Shown here: piece after piece, positions 1-8,408 of the stretch
Position numbering within the stretch: position 1 is the first letter of the stretch
Layout: every line of letters starts with the position of its first letter
Program-made: the position numbers and the translations under genes
Assembly: GCA_946891915.1 (NCBI GenBank)
Contig: CAMPNN010000005.1
Location: 1 to 56,818 of the forward strand
DNA length: 56,818 nt
Direction of reading: 5' to 3'
From: an uncultured Bifidobacteriaceae bacterium
GTDB taxonomy: Bacteria; Actinomycetota; Actinomycetes; Actinomycetales; Bifidobacteriaceae
The notes under the pieces: generated by a model
What the model saw: the letters and a program-made list of their open reading frames with translations, nothing else
The model's database searches: none
What the model was told of the DNA's origin: nothing

Positions 1-624
1 ACTCGTGTCCTCAATAATCACCACAACAATTCCGCGGCCAACGCTGCCAACCGTAACAGTAAGCCAATTTGGTCGGGAAACAGTAGTTGAGTCTTGAGCT
101 GCCTCAACAGACGCATAACGCTCGGGAGTGGAAGTAACCAATGAAAAACGCTCAAATCCGCCGGAAGCTCGCACAGAATTAACAGCTTTAACAACGCGAG
201 GCTCACACAAAGAATCGTCGCTAACAATGCCAAGCAAATAAGCTTCAAAACTTGCGCGAATTACGTCATTTTCAGAATCAATCACAACGGTTGGCATGTT
301 AAGCATGGCCAAAACTTGGGAGGCGTCGTCACTTACGTCGTCAATTGCGTCGCCGTTTGAATCGTAATTTGAATCGTAGTTTGAATCGTAATTGGAATGG
401 CCACTGCCGAGGCTGCCTTCATAATCCCCAGCGTAATCACTTGCGTAATCACTTGCGTAATCTTGCGCATCATAATTTTTGCTACGAATTTTGCCGAACA
501 TGCGCAACAAAAAGCGCCAAACCGGCGAAAACCAATCCAGCGACAACACAACCAGCGCAATCACAACGCACAGCGCCAGCACACCGAATGCTATGAACAC
601 AACCGCAGAATAATCTTGAGGCAT
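1..624 (-). CDS. Sensor histidine kinase, PhoR/SenX3-like, N-terminal part
   Basis: The reading frame is open from an ATG at 624 to the left edge, so 208 residues are visible and the kinase core lies outside the window. Residues about 6-28 form one membrane segment. A low-complexity linker follows, with DYAS repeated near residues 52-66 and NYDS repeated near residues 77-89. A PAS-like stretch then begins around residue 105 (MPTVVIDSENDVIRA). This order, together with divergence from phoU, matches the actinobacterial SenX3/PhoR kinases that sense phosphate status through the Pst system and PhoU. The assignment rests on architecture and position, because no H-box is visible. Both linker repeats are 12-bp tandem repeats, so linker length may differ between strains. 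Confidence 0.75.
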   Translation of the reverse strand, partial: MPQDYSAVVFIAFGVLALCVVIALVVLSLDWFSPVWRFLLRMFGKIRSKNYDAQDYASDYASDYAGDYEGSLGSGHSNYDSNYDSNYDSNGDAIDDVSDDASQVLAMLNMPTVVIDSENDVIRASFEAYLLGIVSDDSLCEPRVVKAVNSVRASGGFERFSLVTSTPERYASVEAAQDSTTVSRPNWLTVTVGSVGRGIVVVIIEDTS

Positions 625-685
625 ATTCTTATATTCTCATATTTCTTGAGATTTAGTAACTTTTTGACTATATTCCGACTTTTTC

Positions 686-753
686 TATACAACACTGTAA
701 AGAAAGTATCGCTTTTCTGCAAAATTACGTTATTTTCGTTACAGTCGCGTATA
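686..753. repeat. 52-bp-period palindrome array, 2 units
   Basis: A unit starting TATACA at 686 (TATACA-acac-TGTAAAG) is followed exactly 52 bp later by a degenerate unit starting GTTACA at 738. The array lies between the divergent kinase gene and phoU and belongs to the family described under the array at 5461-5633. Confidence 0.7.
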
Positions 754-782
754 GGAAATGTCGCTTCGTTGCGAACGTCGTC

Positions 783-788
783 TATAAT
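783..788 (+). promoter_or_regulatory. Candidate -10 box of phoU
   Basis: A perfect TATAAT lies 126 bp upstream of the phoU start. The hexamer 17 bp further upstream (GTCGCT) is a poor -35, so an activator may be needed. Inference only. Confidence 0.4.
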
Positions 789-799
789 TAGTAAGGATG

Positions 800-847
800 T
801 CTACAGATACAATCTACAGATTCAGTCTACAGATACAATCACAGATA
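800..847. repeat. 13-bp tandem repeat in the phoU leader
   Basis: CTACAGAT starts at 801, 814 and 827, and a variant (CACAGAT) follows at 840, giving an exact 13-bp step. The block lies between the candidate -10 box and the phoU start. Confidence 0.75.
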
Positions 848-913
848 AAGACGTCTGCAACTAGCCAACGCAAGTTAGGCGCTAAAGCCGCATAAATAAG
901 GAAAGGACGCACC

Positions 914-1594
914 ATGCGAGTGATTTTCAACGAAGAAATGAAGGCCGTCGCAACAAACCTCGAACGCATGGCCGAACTTGTATCAAAATCTATGAACGAC
1001 GCTGGAAACGCGCTTTTGAACGCGGATTTGGACGTTGCGCAAACCGTTATCGACAAAGACGCAGATTTGGACGCTTTGGAAGCGAACACAATCGACCAAT
1101 GCCTGACTTTGCTTGCGCGCCAAAACCCTGTGGCAACTGACTTGCGCGAAGTTGTGGCTACTATGCGTTTGGCGGCAACCTTTGAGCGCATGGGTGATTT
1201 GACGAGTCACATTGCGCAAATTACCAGGCGCACGTGGCCGGAATCTGCACTTCCGCAAGAGGCGCGCGAAACTATTGTTGAAATGATTGACTTCCTGCAC
1301 AAGCTTTCGGGGCAATTAACAAGCATGGTTTCTAATCGCGACGTAAAAATGGCGGAAACTATTATTGCGAGCGACGATGCGCTAGATAAGTTGCATGAGA
1401 AGATTTTTGCGTTGGTTGAAGGCGAAAATTGGCATGGTACGCGCAGGCAGTTGATTGACGTTGTTCTGCTGAGCCGATTTATTGAGCGAATTGGCGACCA
1501 TTGCGTGGCCACGGCAAGGCAGATTGTGTTTATTGTTTCGGGATTCGATCCTTCGAAGACGCCGGAGCCAGACAAAGACACTGTTGTAGCTTAA
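914..1594 (+). CDS. phoU: Phosphate transport system regulator PhoU
   Basis: This 226-residue protein has the normal PhoU length and two three-helix repeats. The first is around residues 13-95 (ERMAELVSKSMNDAG) and the second around residues 112-200 (LHEKIFALVEGE, RFIERIGDHCVATA). The repeated E-R-x-G-D motifs (FERMGDL, IERIGDH) are the metal-binding signatures of the family. PhoU is cytoplasmic and links the PstSCAB importer to the phosphate-sensing kinase, keeping the Pho response off when phosphate is plentiful. AAAGGA sits 7 bases before the ATG. The gene diverges from the kinase gene and ends at a shared terminator with gpmA. Confidence 0.95.
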   Translation: MRVIFNEEMKAVATNLERMAELVSKSMNDAGNALLNADLDVAQTVIDKDADLDALEANTIDQCLTLLARQNPVATDLREVVATMRLAATFERMGDLTSHIAQITRRTWPESALPQEARETIVEMIDFLHKLSGQLTSMVSNRDVKMAETIIASDDALDKLHEKIFALVEGENWHGTRRQLIDVVLLSRFIERIGDHCVATARQIVFIVSGFDPSKTPEPDKDTVVA

Positions 1595-1652
1595 TTCGCG
1601 AGGATTAAGTAGCGAAAGTAACGAAAGACGTTGCGTAAAAATAACCTATATA

Positions 1653-1693
1653 AAAAAGTAGGCCTGCAAGATTAGTTGCAGACCTACTTTTTA
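1653..1693. terminator. Bidirectional terminator between phoU and gpmA
   Basis: An A-run, the arms AGTAGGCCTGCAA and TTGCAGACCTACT (one mismatch), a 6-base loop and a T-run form a stem-loop that reads as an intrinsic terminator on both strands. It lies between the two convergent genes. Confidence 0.85.
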
Positions 1694-1720
1694 TTTAAGC
1701 TAACTTAATCTAGTCAAATT

Positions 1721-2461
1721 TCACTTCTGACCCTGAGCAGCAACAGCGGCAGCGCCGGCAGCAGCAGCTTCTGGATCCAAATACTCACCGCGAGGCTTGA
1801 TTGGCTTGAAGTTCTCATCCAACTCGTAAAGCAGCGGAATGGCGGTAGGAATATTGACCTTAGAAATCTCTTCCTCGCTCAAGCCGTCGAGCATCTTCAC
1901 GATTGCGCGCAAGCTGTTACCGTGAGCTGCAATCATTACAGTCTTGCCAGACTTAAGCTCAGGAATAATCTCCGACTCCCAGTAAGGAGTTACACGAGTC
2001 ACAACGTTTGCCAAAGCCTCAGTTTCTGGAACTGGCTCGCCAGCATAACGAGGATCGTTAGCCTGGGAATACTGGTCGTTTGGATCAATCTCAGGAGGCG
2101 GAGTTGCGTAAGAACGACGCCAAATCATGAACTTTTCGTCGCCATATTCCTGACGAATTGCAGACTTATTCTTGCCCTGCAAAGCGCCATAATGACGCTC
2201 GTTCAAGCGCCAGCTACGACGAACTGGAATCCAAAGGCGGTCGGCTGCATCAAGCGCGTAATTCGCGGTGTTGATAGCGCGACGAAGCAAAGAAGTGAAC
2301 ACGATGTCTGGAAGAACGTTCTTCTCCTTAAGAAGCTCGCCACCATGCTTAGCTTCCTCAACACCCTGCTCAGTCAGCGGTACATCAACCCAACCAGTAA
2401 ACTGATTGGTCTTATTCCATGCGCTCTGACCATGTCGGAGCAATACTAATTTGTATGTCAT
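1721..2461 (-). CDS. gpmA: 2,3-bisphosphoglycerate-dependent phosphoglycerate mutase
   Basis: This 246-residue protein interconverts 3- and 2-phosphoglycerate in glycolysis. The catalytic histidine lies in LRHGQSAWN near the N-terminus, and the second histidine is in [11 protein letters not shown]. The GWVDVPL and RRSYATPPP stretches are typical of the dPGM family. The C-terminus ends in an alanine-rich tail ([13 protein letters not shown]) that may be disordered. The gene is transcribed towards phoU and shares its terminator. Upstream of its start lies a dense block of intergenic repeats. Confidence 0.95.
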   Translation of the reverse strand: MTYKLVLLRHGQSAWNKTNQFTGWVDVPLTEQGVEEAKHGGELLKEKNVLPDIVFTSLLRRAINTANYALDAADRLWIPVRRSWRLNERHYGALQGKNKSAIRQEYGDEKFMIWRRSYATPPPEIDPNDQYSQANDPRYAGEPVPETEALANVVTRVTPYWESEIIPELKSGKTVMIAAHGNSLRAIVKMLDGLSEEEISKVNIPTAIPLLYELDENFKPIKPRGEYLDPEAAAAGAAAVAAQGQK

Positions 2462-2518
2462 AGTTACCCAGTTTATTCACGCCTTACGACGACAGTCACA
2501 CAGCGTTCCAAACGTGCG

Positions 2519-2654
2519 CTACGACCTGCTTTCGCGCATAGAGCATAGCGCGCGAAAGCAATTCGGAGCGCCGAGCTTGCTCAAGTTGAAAGCACAGTGT
2601 GCTTTCAACGCAAGCGAGGTCTGCCTTCGTCTCGATTGACGAAGGCAGGGCAGA
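2519..2654. repeat. Nested-hairpin repeat, divergent copy A
   Basis: This copy begins with the family sequence CTACGACCTGC. Its central stem is TTGAAAGCAC / GTGCTTTCAA at 2586-2608, where the other copies have TTGGAAGTCC / GGACTTCCAA. Both stems are perfect, so the arms have changed together. The outer arms CTTGC / GCAAG also pair. No coding potential is seen. Confidence 0.75.
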
Positions 2655-2742
2655 TTCGTATGGTTGTTCATTGAGAATTTGGTTGTGTTTTGTGTGCGCT
2701 GACGACCTGCTTGAGCGCTGCGATTTAGCGCGCGACTTTTTC

Positions 2743-2863
2743 TGTACACGATTGTAAAGTTTTAATCGGTTTTTAGCTTGATTTCGATTTTTTCTTTACA
2801 CGCTTGTAAAGTTTTTGTCGGTTTTTGGCGATATTCCGACTATTCCTTTACACGCTTGTAAAG
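2743..2863. repeat. 52-bp-period palindrome array, 3 units
   Basis: The units start at 2743 (TGTACA), 2795 (TTTACA) and 2847 (TTTACA), exactly 52 bp apart. Each is followed by four or five bases and TGTAAAG. The array lies in the gene-free space between gpmA and lysS. Confidence 0.85.
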
Positions 2864-2888
2864 TTTTTGTCAGTTTTTAGCGATATTG

Positions 2889-2971
2889 AACATTTGCCGG
2901 ATATTTCCCGGCGTTTGTAGCTACATCAGCCGTTTTATGGAACATTTGCCGGAAAATCTCCGGCAAATGTA
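2889..2971. repeat. ACATTTGCCGG palindrome family, 2 units
   Basis: CATTTGCCGG starts at 2891 and again at 2943, 52 bp apart. The second unit can form a stem with CCGGCAAATG across the loop AAAATCT. The same motif recurs near 28205, 28650, 36930-37115, 41490, 41878-41945, 44515-44585 and 49881-49955. Confidence 0.75.
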
Positions 2972-3003
2972 TCACGGCGCACAACAAAGCATCATCACAT
3001 AGA

Positions 3004-3041
3004 AAAAGCCGCTGAACACCAAAAAGCATTCAACGACTTTT
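3004..3041 (-). terminator. lysS terminator
   Basis: On the minus strand a 13-bp stem (AAAAGTCGTTGAA with TTCAGCGGCTTTT, including G-U pairs) is followed by a T-run. It lies about 80 bp past the lysS stop codon. Confidence 0.7.
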
Positions 3042-3062
3042 AAAATTAATTCCGCTAATTAC

Positions 3063-3130
3063 AAGTAACTAATTAGAAGCAACTAATAACAAGTAACTAA
3101 TCACAACTAACTAATCACAACTAACGCAAC
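3063..3130. repeat. 14-bp tandem repeat across the lysS stop codon
   Basis: Units begin at 3063, 3077, 3091, 3105 and 3119 (for example AAGTAACTAATCAC). The last, partial unit overlaps the lysS stop codon at 3121-3123. Read on the minus strand, the units supply several further TAG codons. Confidence 0.75.
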
Positions 3131-4818
3131 GGCTTTACAAGTGGGAACGTAATCGTCTCGCGAATAGTTGCACCCGTAAGCGCGATCAGCAAACGATCAA
3201 TACCCATGCCCATGCCGCCGGCAGGAGGCATACCAACGCCGAGAGCCTCAATGAAGTCCTCGTCAATATCCATTGCCTCAACGTCGCCAGCCAAAGCATC
3301 CTTAGCTTGAGCCACAAAGCGCTCGCGCTGCACAACAGGATCGTTAAGCTCGGAATAGCCGGTTGCAAGCTCAAAGCCGCGCACGTACAAATCCCACTTT
3401 TCAACCATTCCTGGCTTCGTGCGGTGACCCTTAACAAGTGGGCTTGTCTCCACTGGGAAGTCGCGCACAAACGTTGGCTCGTAAAGCTTATCCTCGTAGA
3501 AGTGCTCCCACAAGTGCTCAACCAACTTGCCGTGATTCTCAACTTCGTCACGCTCAACGCCAAGCTTGTCCGCAATCGCGCCCAAATGCTCAACGGAAGT
3601 TTCCGGCGTAATCTCCTCGCCCAAAGCCTCGGAAAGCGAGCCGTACATTGTAATCTGCTTCCACTCGCCGCCAAAATCGTACTCTTCGCCGTTAAGCAAA
3701 GTCACCTTGGTAGAGCCGAAAGCGTCGATAGCAGCCTTCTGAATCAGCTCCTTAGTAAGAGCGCCAATCGTATCGTAAGTGCCGTAAGCTTGGTACGCCT
3801 CGAGCATAGTAAACTCTGGAGCGTGAGTTGCGTCCACGCCTTCGTTACGGAAATCGCGGTTGATTTCAAACACACGGTCAATGCCACCAACCAGGCAGCG
3901 CTTCAAGAAAAGCTCCGGCGCAATGCGCAAGTAAAGATCAATGTCAAAAGCGTTCATGTGAGTTGTGAACGGACGAGCAGCAGCGCCGCCGTGAACCGTC
4001 TGCAACATTGGGGTTTCAACTTCTAAGAAGTCATGGCTGTCGAAAGTGCGACGAAGCGAAGCAACAGCGTGAGAACGCCTGCGAACCATATCGCGAATCT
4101 TCTCGTCCGCAATCATGCCAATATAAGGCTTGCGCGTGCGAGTATCGTCGCTTAATTCCTTGTGCAAAGCAGGAAGCGGCTGCAAAGCCTTAGCCGCAAT
4201 CGCCCACTCTGTTGCAAACACGGAAAGCTCGCCGGTCTTAGAAGAAATAACGCGACCACGCACATACAAATGGTCACCCAAATCAACCATCTGCTTAAAC
4301 TGCTTAATTGACTCGTCGCCAATTTCCTTCTTAGAAACCATGGCCTGAATCGTTGTGCCATCGCCAGCCGAAAGCTGAACAAAGCACAAGCCGCCAGCGT
4401 TACGCAAGAAAAGCACGCGACCCGCGATACCAACCTCGGTATCGGTTTCTTCACCAGCCTGAAGTTTGCCGTCAAACTGCTTACGCACCTGCTCGATAGT
4501 ATCCGTAACGTTAAGATGCACCGGGTAAGGCTGCACGCCTTCCTTAAGCATCATCGCGCGCTTAGCAACGCGCATCTGCACCTGCTCAGGATGAGCTTGC
4601 GGGCCAAACTCTTTATTGCTTGGGTCGATTGCTTCATCCAGCGTTGCGCCTTCGTTTACGCGCTTGGCGATTGCCTCGTCTTGCGCGAGTAGCATCTCAG
4701 CATGCTCAACGGTGTCGATTTCGTTGGTGGTATCTGTTGATTCGTTTTCTGCGGCATTTTGCGCGGCAGATTCTGCGGCATTTTGCGCGGCAGACATTGC
4801 AGTATTGGTGTCAGTCAT
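3121..4818 (-). CDS. lysS: Lysyl-tRNA synthetase, class II
   Basis: This 565-residue cytoplasmic enzyme charges tRNA-Lys. An OB-fold anticodon-binding domain (around residues 100-220, GRVLFLRNAGGLCFVQL) precedes the class II catalytic domain. Motif 2 is seen in FRNEGVDATHAPEFTMLE and motif 3 in GMGIDRLLIALTG near the C-terminus. The first 45 residues are an extra acidic, alanine-rich extension with the internal repeat SAAQNAAE, which comes from a roughly 24-bp direct repeat near 4750-4800. Family members usually start nearer residue 50, so the extension is probably disordered and dispensable. A strong terminator and a short tandem repeat follow the gene. Confidence 0.95.
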   Translation of the reverse strand: MTDTNTAMSAAQNAAESAAQNAAENESTDTTNEIDTVEHAEMLLAQDEAIAKRVNEGATLDEAIDPSNKEFGPQAHPEQVQMRVAKRAMMLKEGVQPYPVHLNVTDTIEQVRKQFDGKLQAGEETDTEVGIAGRVLFLRNAGGLCFVQLSAGDGTTIQAMVSKKEIGDESIKQFKQMVDLGDHLYVRGRVISSKTGELSVFATEWAIAAKALQPLPALHKELSDDTRTRKPYIGMIADEKIRDMVRRRSHAVASLRRTFDSHDFLEVETPMLQTVHGGAAARPFTTHMNAFDIDLYLRIAPELFLKRCLVGGIDRVFEINRDFRNEGVDATHAPEFTMLEAYQAYGTYDTIGALTKELIQKAAIDAFGSTKVTLLNGEEYDFGGEWKQITMYGSLSEALGEEITPETSVEHLGAIADKLGVERDEVENHGKLVEHLWEHFYEDKLYEPTFVRDFPVETSPLVKGHRTKPGMVEKWDLYVRGFELATGYSELNDPVVQRERFVAQAKDALAGDVEAMDIDEDFIEALGVGMPPAGGMGMGIDRLLIALTGATIRETITFPLVKPLR

Positions 4819-4859
4819 AAACGCTTATTGTAGCCAGTAGGTAATACAGATGTAAGCGT

Positions 4860-5332
4860 TTTGAGTACGTTTTATTGCGCTATTAGCTTGATTCGGCTGA
4901 CCATTTTCGCAGAAAACGCGCGTTTTTATGGAAATATTTATATTTTTCTGTTTTCGAAAGAAAAATGCGTTTATAGTAAAAATTTTTATTATTTTATTGA
5001 GATATACAAAATTATTTACGAAAAGTGGGGTAATTTTGCAAATATTGCGGAGTTGGTGCAGTGTGCGCGGAGTGAATGCGGTCTAAAAATGATACAAGCG
5101 AATTTTTTATAAAAATTTCTATAAAATTTTTATAAAATTTTTCGAAAAATTGAGAGAGTTATTTGGAAGCGACACACATCGCTTATTTGTAGAAAGTTCA
5201 CGCTAATATAGCCAAGTTGTCGAAGTGTTACGAAACGCGCTAAAGTGCGAAACGTGCCGGTCGTGCGAAAGTGCGAAAGTGCGCGACGCAAGTAATCGCA
5301 AGCGCTGTTTCTGTTAATTGCACAATCGACAT
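4860..5332. other. AT-rich gene-free spacer
   Basis: This spacer upstream of lysS and tRNA-Pro is very AT-rich from about 4910 to 5160. A short plus-strand frame exists (4861-5112), but it lacks a ribosome-binding site and any recognisable domain, so it is not called. The last 100 bp may hold the tRNA-Pro promoter, but no clear boxes were found. Confidence 0.5.
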
Positions 5333-5406
<74 letters not shown>

Positions 5407-5460
5407 CTTTTGATTTCTCGCATCACAATCCCCCCACCACACACAAATTCCGACATTTCC

Positions 5461-5633
5461 TATACAACGCTGTAAAGTTTCTGTCGCATTTCAGCGCGAT
5501 TCCGTTATTTTCTTTACAACGCTGTAAAGAAAAAATCGGTATTGGGCGAGATATCGTTATTTCCTTTACACGGCTGTAAAGTTTCTGTCACTTTTAGGCT
5601 AGATTACGTTATTTTCTTTGCAAGACTGTAAAG
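5461..5633. repeat. 52-bp-period palindrome array, 4 units
   Basis: The units start at 5461 (TATACA), 5513 (TTTACA), 5565 (TTTACA) and 5617 (TTTGCA), all exactly 52 bp apart. Each reads TTTACA-N4/5-TGTAAAG followed by a less conserved stretch that often contains GTC or ATCG and ends CGTTATTT. The array fills the space between tRNA-Pro and the TPR-DUF4037 gene and ends about 44 bp before its start codon. Confidence 0.9.
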
Positions 5634-5676
5634 TTAAAGTCGATTTGGAGCACGGGTGAAATAGTAGGGGGTTTCA

Positions 5677-7707
5677 ATGGAGAACGCTGCGCAATTTTAT
5701 AGCGAGCTTGACGAAATGTTCGCGAATCACGCGAGCGCGGGCGCAATCGAATCGTACCTTTTGCGAAAACTTGCAGAGGCGCAGGTAAATTTCGAACGCA
5801 CGGCAGACGCAGCAACAGAAACCAAGTCAAATGCGCAAACCAATCCCCTCCAGCTTTCAATTCTCAACGAACTCATGGGCTTTTACCGTTCACGCGGCGA
5901 GCACGCAAAAAATCAGCCAATCATAAATCGCGCTTTAAATCTCGCCGATTCCATGCACCTATCTGGCACGGAAGCAGGCACAACCACGCTAATTAACGCT
6001 GCCACAAGCCTTCGCGCAGCTGGCGACTACGATCGCGCTGAAAAAATTTACACCCAAGCTCTTAACGAATCCGCCGCAACGCTCGGCGCTAAAAATCGCA
6101 AGCTTGCCGCGCTTCACAACAATCTTTCGATGCTTTATAGCGAAACCGGTCGCACGAGTGAAGCAATTGAGGAGCTTAATCACGCGCTTGAGATTTTGCA
6201 AAATACGAGCACGGATCCTGATCACGACATCGATATTGCAGCCACGCACACGAATATTGCGCTTGCGATGCTGCAGGAGTGCTCGAAAGAGTGCTCGCAA
6301 AAGTCAGATGCAAATACTAGCGCAATTTTTGTTAAGGAGATTCTCGAATCCGCTTTTGAACACGCTTCGACCAGCGTTCGCATGTACGTCGCGGGAAATA
6401 ACGAAAATCAGCCGCATTACGCTTCTGCTTTGGCAGGTTTTGCGCAGGTTCAGTGCGCGCGCGGCGAGTACGCGCAGGCGGCGGAAAGTTACAGTAAAGC
6501 GCTTGATTTGATTGCAGAATGTTACGGCGAAGATAGCGAATATTACGCGATTACGGCGGAAAATTTGCAGCAGACGCGTAAGTTAGCAGAAAAAGTTACG
6601 GAAGAATCTACAGAAATTCACGAATCAGCAAAGCGCGAATCACCAAGCCAATCATCACCAACCCCACACATATCAACCGGCATGCAACTATCGCAATCAT
6701 ATTGGCAAACTTACGGAAAGCCGTTACTGGATCAGCCAAAATTTGCAGAATACAAAAATCGTATTGCAGCCGGATTAGTTGGTCACGGCTCGGAATGCTA
6801 CGGTTTTGACGACGCGATTTCGCGCGATCACGATTTTGGGCCGGGATTCTGCTTGTGGCTTACCGACGAAGATTACGCAAAAATCGGCGCGGATTTACAA
6901 AACGCTTACGACGCACTTCCGCGAAAATACGCCGGTTTTGACTCTCGCAACGAAACGCCGCGCGCCAAATCATGCAAAAGTAGCAAGCGCGTCGGAGTAT
7001 TTCGCATAAGCGAATTTTTCGAAAATCTAACCGGCTTCCCAACTGCCCCGGCCGCAAACGAACCGCACTTATGGCTATCGTTAAGCGAATCAACGCTTGC
7101 CGCAGCGACGAATGGCAAAATTTTCGCGGATCCTCTTGGAGAGTTCTCGAAAGCGCGTCAAAGCTTCAAACTCATGCCGGACGACGTGCGAATCTCACTA
7201 ATCTCGCGCAGACTTGGCATGATTTCGCAAGCCGGCCAATACAATTTCCCACGCATGATCGCACGCAAAGACGCTTCCGCCGCGTGGCTTTCTATAAACG
7301 AATTCGTGCGCGCAACCGCTTCCCTCATTTTTCTGCTCAACAATCCAGTAACCGCAGGCTACTTGCCGTACTACAAGTGGCAGTTTGCGGCGTTGCGAAA
7401 GCTCAGCAATCGCATGGCTTCTAGGCTTCCGGAAGTGTGCAGCAAACTTGAGGCGGTAATGCGACTTTCTTCCGCTGCTTGCTTTGGCGGCGACGGTTCC
7501 GGTGGCGATGGTTTTGGCGAAGGCGGAAAAGGCGCGGGAATTGCGCAAAAGCAAGTTACGCAAATAATTGACAGTATTTGCGAAGATATTGTACGCGAGT
7601 TGCAATACGAGGGCTTAAGTGATTGCGGCGAAACTTTTTTGGAATGGCAGCGGCCATACGTTGAGGCGCATATTAATTCGCGCGCTGCGTGCTTAAGGAG
7701 CTTATGA
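5677..7707 (+). CDS. TPR repeat protein with C-terminal DUF4037 (nucleotidyltransferase-like) domain
   Basis: The protein has 676 residues. Residues about 60-305 contain TPR helices (AGDYDRAEKIYTQAL, GEYAQAAESYSKAL). A linker rich in Ser, Glu and Pro follows at about 306-335. The C-terminal half begins QSYWQTYGKPLL and matches DUF4037. Around residues 368-386 the motif GHGS-x10-SRDHDF resembles the G-S...D-x-D active site of nucleotidyltransferases, so transfer of a nucleotide is plausible. Substrate and role are unknown. GGGGG lies close upstream of the ATG. The stop codon overlaps the start of the DUF4125 gene, so the two are translationally coupled and probably act together. Confidence 0.8.
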   Translation: MENAAQFYSELDEMFANHASAGAIESYLLRKLAEAQVNFERTADAATETKSNAQTNPLQLSILNELMGFYRSRGEHAKNQPIINRALNLADSMHLSGTEAGTTTLINAATSLRAAGDYDRAEKIYTQALNESAATLGAKNRKLAALHNNLSMLYSETGRTSEAIEELNHALEILQNTSTDPDHDIDIAATHTNIALAMLQECSKECSQKSDANTSAIFVKEILESAFEHASTSVRMYVAGNNENQPHYASALAGFAQVQCARGEYAQAAESYSKALDLIAECYGEDSEYYAITAENLQQTRKLAEKVTEESTEIHESAKRESPSQSSPTPHISTGMQLSQSYWQTYGKPLLDQPKFAEYKNRIAAGLVGHGSECYGFDDAISRDHDFGPGFCLWLTDEDYAKIGADLQNAYDALPRKYAGFDSRNETPRAKSCKSSKRVGVFRISEFFENLTGFPTAPAANEPHLWLSLSESTLAAATNGKIFADPLGEFSKARQSFKLMPDDVRISLISRRLGMISQAGQYNFPRMIARKDASAAWLSINEFVRATASLIFLLNNPVTAGYLPYYKWQFAALRKLSNRMASRLPEVCSKLEAVMRLSSAACFGGDGSGGDGFGEGGKGAGIAQKQVTQIIDSICEDIVRELQYEGLSDCGETFLEWQRPYVEAHINSRAACLRSL

Positions 7708-8408
7708 TGTGCGATTTATTAGCAAATTCGAAAGCGGAAAAGTCGAAAGTGCAAAATTCGAAAGAAGAAAAACTGAAAGCGGAAAATCCAAAATCACAAA
7801 AGCTTGCGGAAGAAATCACCAAACTCGAGTGGGATCAGTTTCAGCTTACAGAAAACGAGGGCGGACGCGCGAATTGTCAAGGAAACTGGCCAACTTTTCG
7901 CATTATGCGAATGAGTCAGTTTTTGGCGTGGCCGCTGGATTTGCAGGAGTCTTATAAGCAGGATCTTGAGTGCGCGAATAGCGATGGCCGCAATTTGATT
8001 ACGGAAAAGTATGCGCGAATGATGGAGTCGACTGCGCCGGAAATTTTTGAGCGCACGATTAAGCCTTATATTAAGCCGATTTTGGAGCCTAGAAAAAGCG
8101 CGCAGGAGCAGATTATTTTAGCGCAAGTTGAGTGGGCTGCGGATTTTCGCGAGCGCTACCCGCATTTAGGTTTTGCAATGCGCGTGCTTAAAACTAGCGA
8201 GGATACGGCAGAAAATACGTCTTTTGAAACGTATTTGCGAGGCGAATTAAGCACGTATTCTGACGCAACTTTCGCAAAATACCAGCGTTTTGTAAAAAAC
8301 TTGCGCGCGGAAAATCTAAATCTTACGCAAATAATAATCGCGAATACTGTGCACATGTATGGTTACGATTCACTCGAATCAGCCGAGCGTGCGCGACGAC
8401 CTGCCTGA
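7707..8408 (+). CDS. DUF4125 family protein
   Basis: This soluble protein of about 233 residues matches DUF4125 (KLEWDQFQLTENEGG, CQGNWPTFRIMRMSQF), a family of unknown function often found next to DUF4037. AAGGAG at 7695-7700 lies 6 bases before the ATG at 7707, which shares a base with the upstream stop codon. An ATG at 7704 and a GTG at 7689 are alternatives. The first 35 residues are a lysine/glutamate-rich repeat (NSKAEKSKVQNSKEEKLK) with no family counterpart. The last residues (ARRPA) are encoded by an intergenic hairpin repeat starting at 8395, so the original end of the gene may have been replaced. Confidence 0.8.
   Translation: MCDLLANSKAEKSKVQNSKEEKLKAENPKSQKLAEEITKLEWDQFQLTENEGGRANCQGNWPTFRIMRMSQFLAWPLDLQESYKQDLECANSDGRNLITEKYARMMESTAPEIFERTIKPYIKPILEPRKSAQEQIILAQVEWAADFRERYPHLGFAMRVLKTSEDTAENTSFETYLRGELSTYSDATFAKYQRFVKNLRAENLNLTQIIIANTVHMYGYDSLESAERARRPA

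Noticed and set aside
800..847. Classical Pho box
   Set aside because: The 13-bp step and the sequence do not match the 11-bp PhoP repeats known from actinobacteria.
397..864. 155-residue plus-strand frame
   Set aside because: It overlaps the kinase gene on the other strand and runs through a repeat array and the phoU promoter region.
4861..5112. Possible small gene in the AT-rich spacer
   Set aside because: It lacks a ribosome-binding site and any domain; the composition explains the open frame.
5461..5633. CRISPR array
   Set aside because: The regular step looks CRISPR-like, but the conserved part is a short palindrome, the stretches between are related to each other, arrays have 2-4 units, and no cas gene is present.
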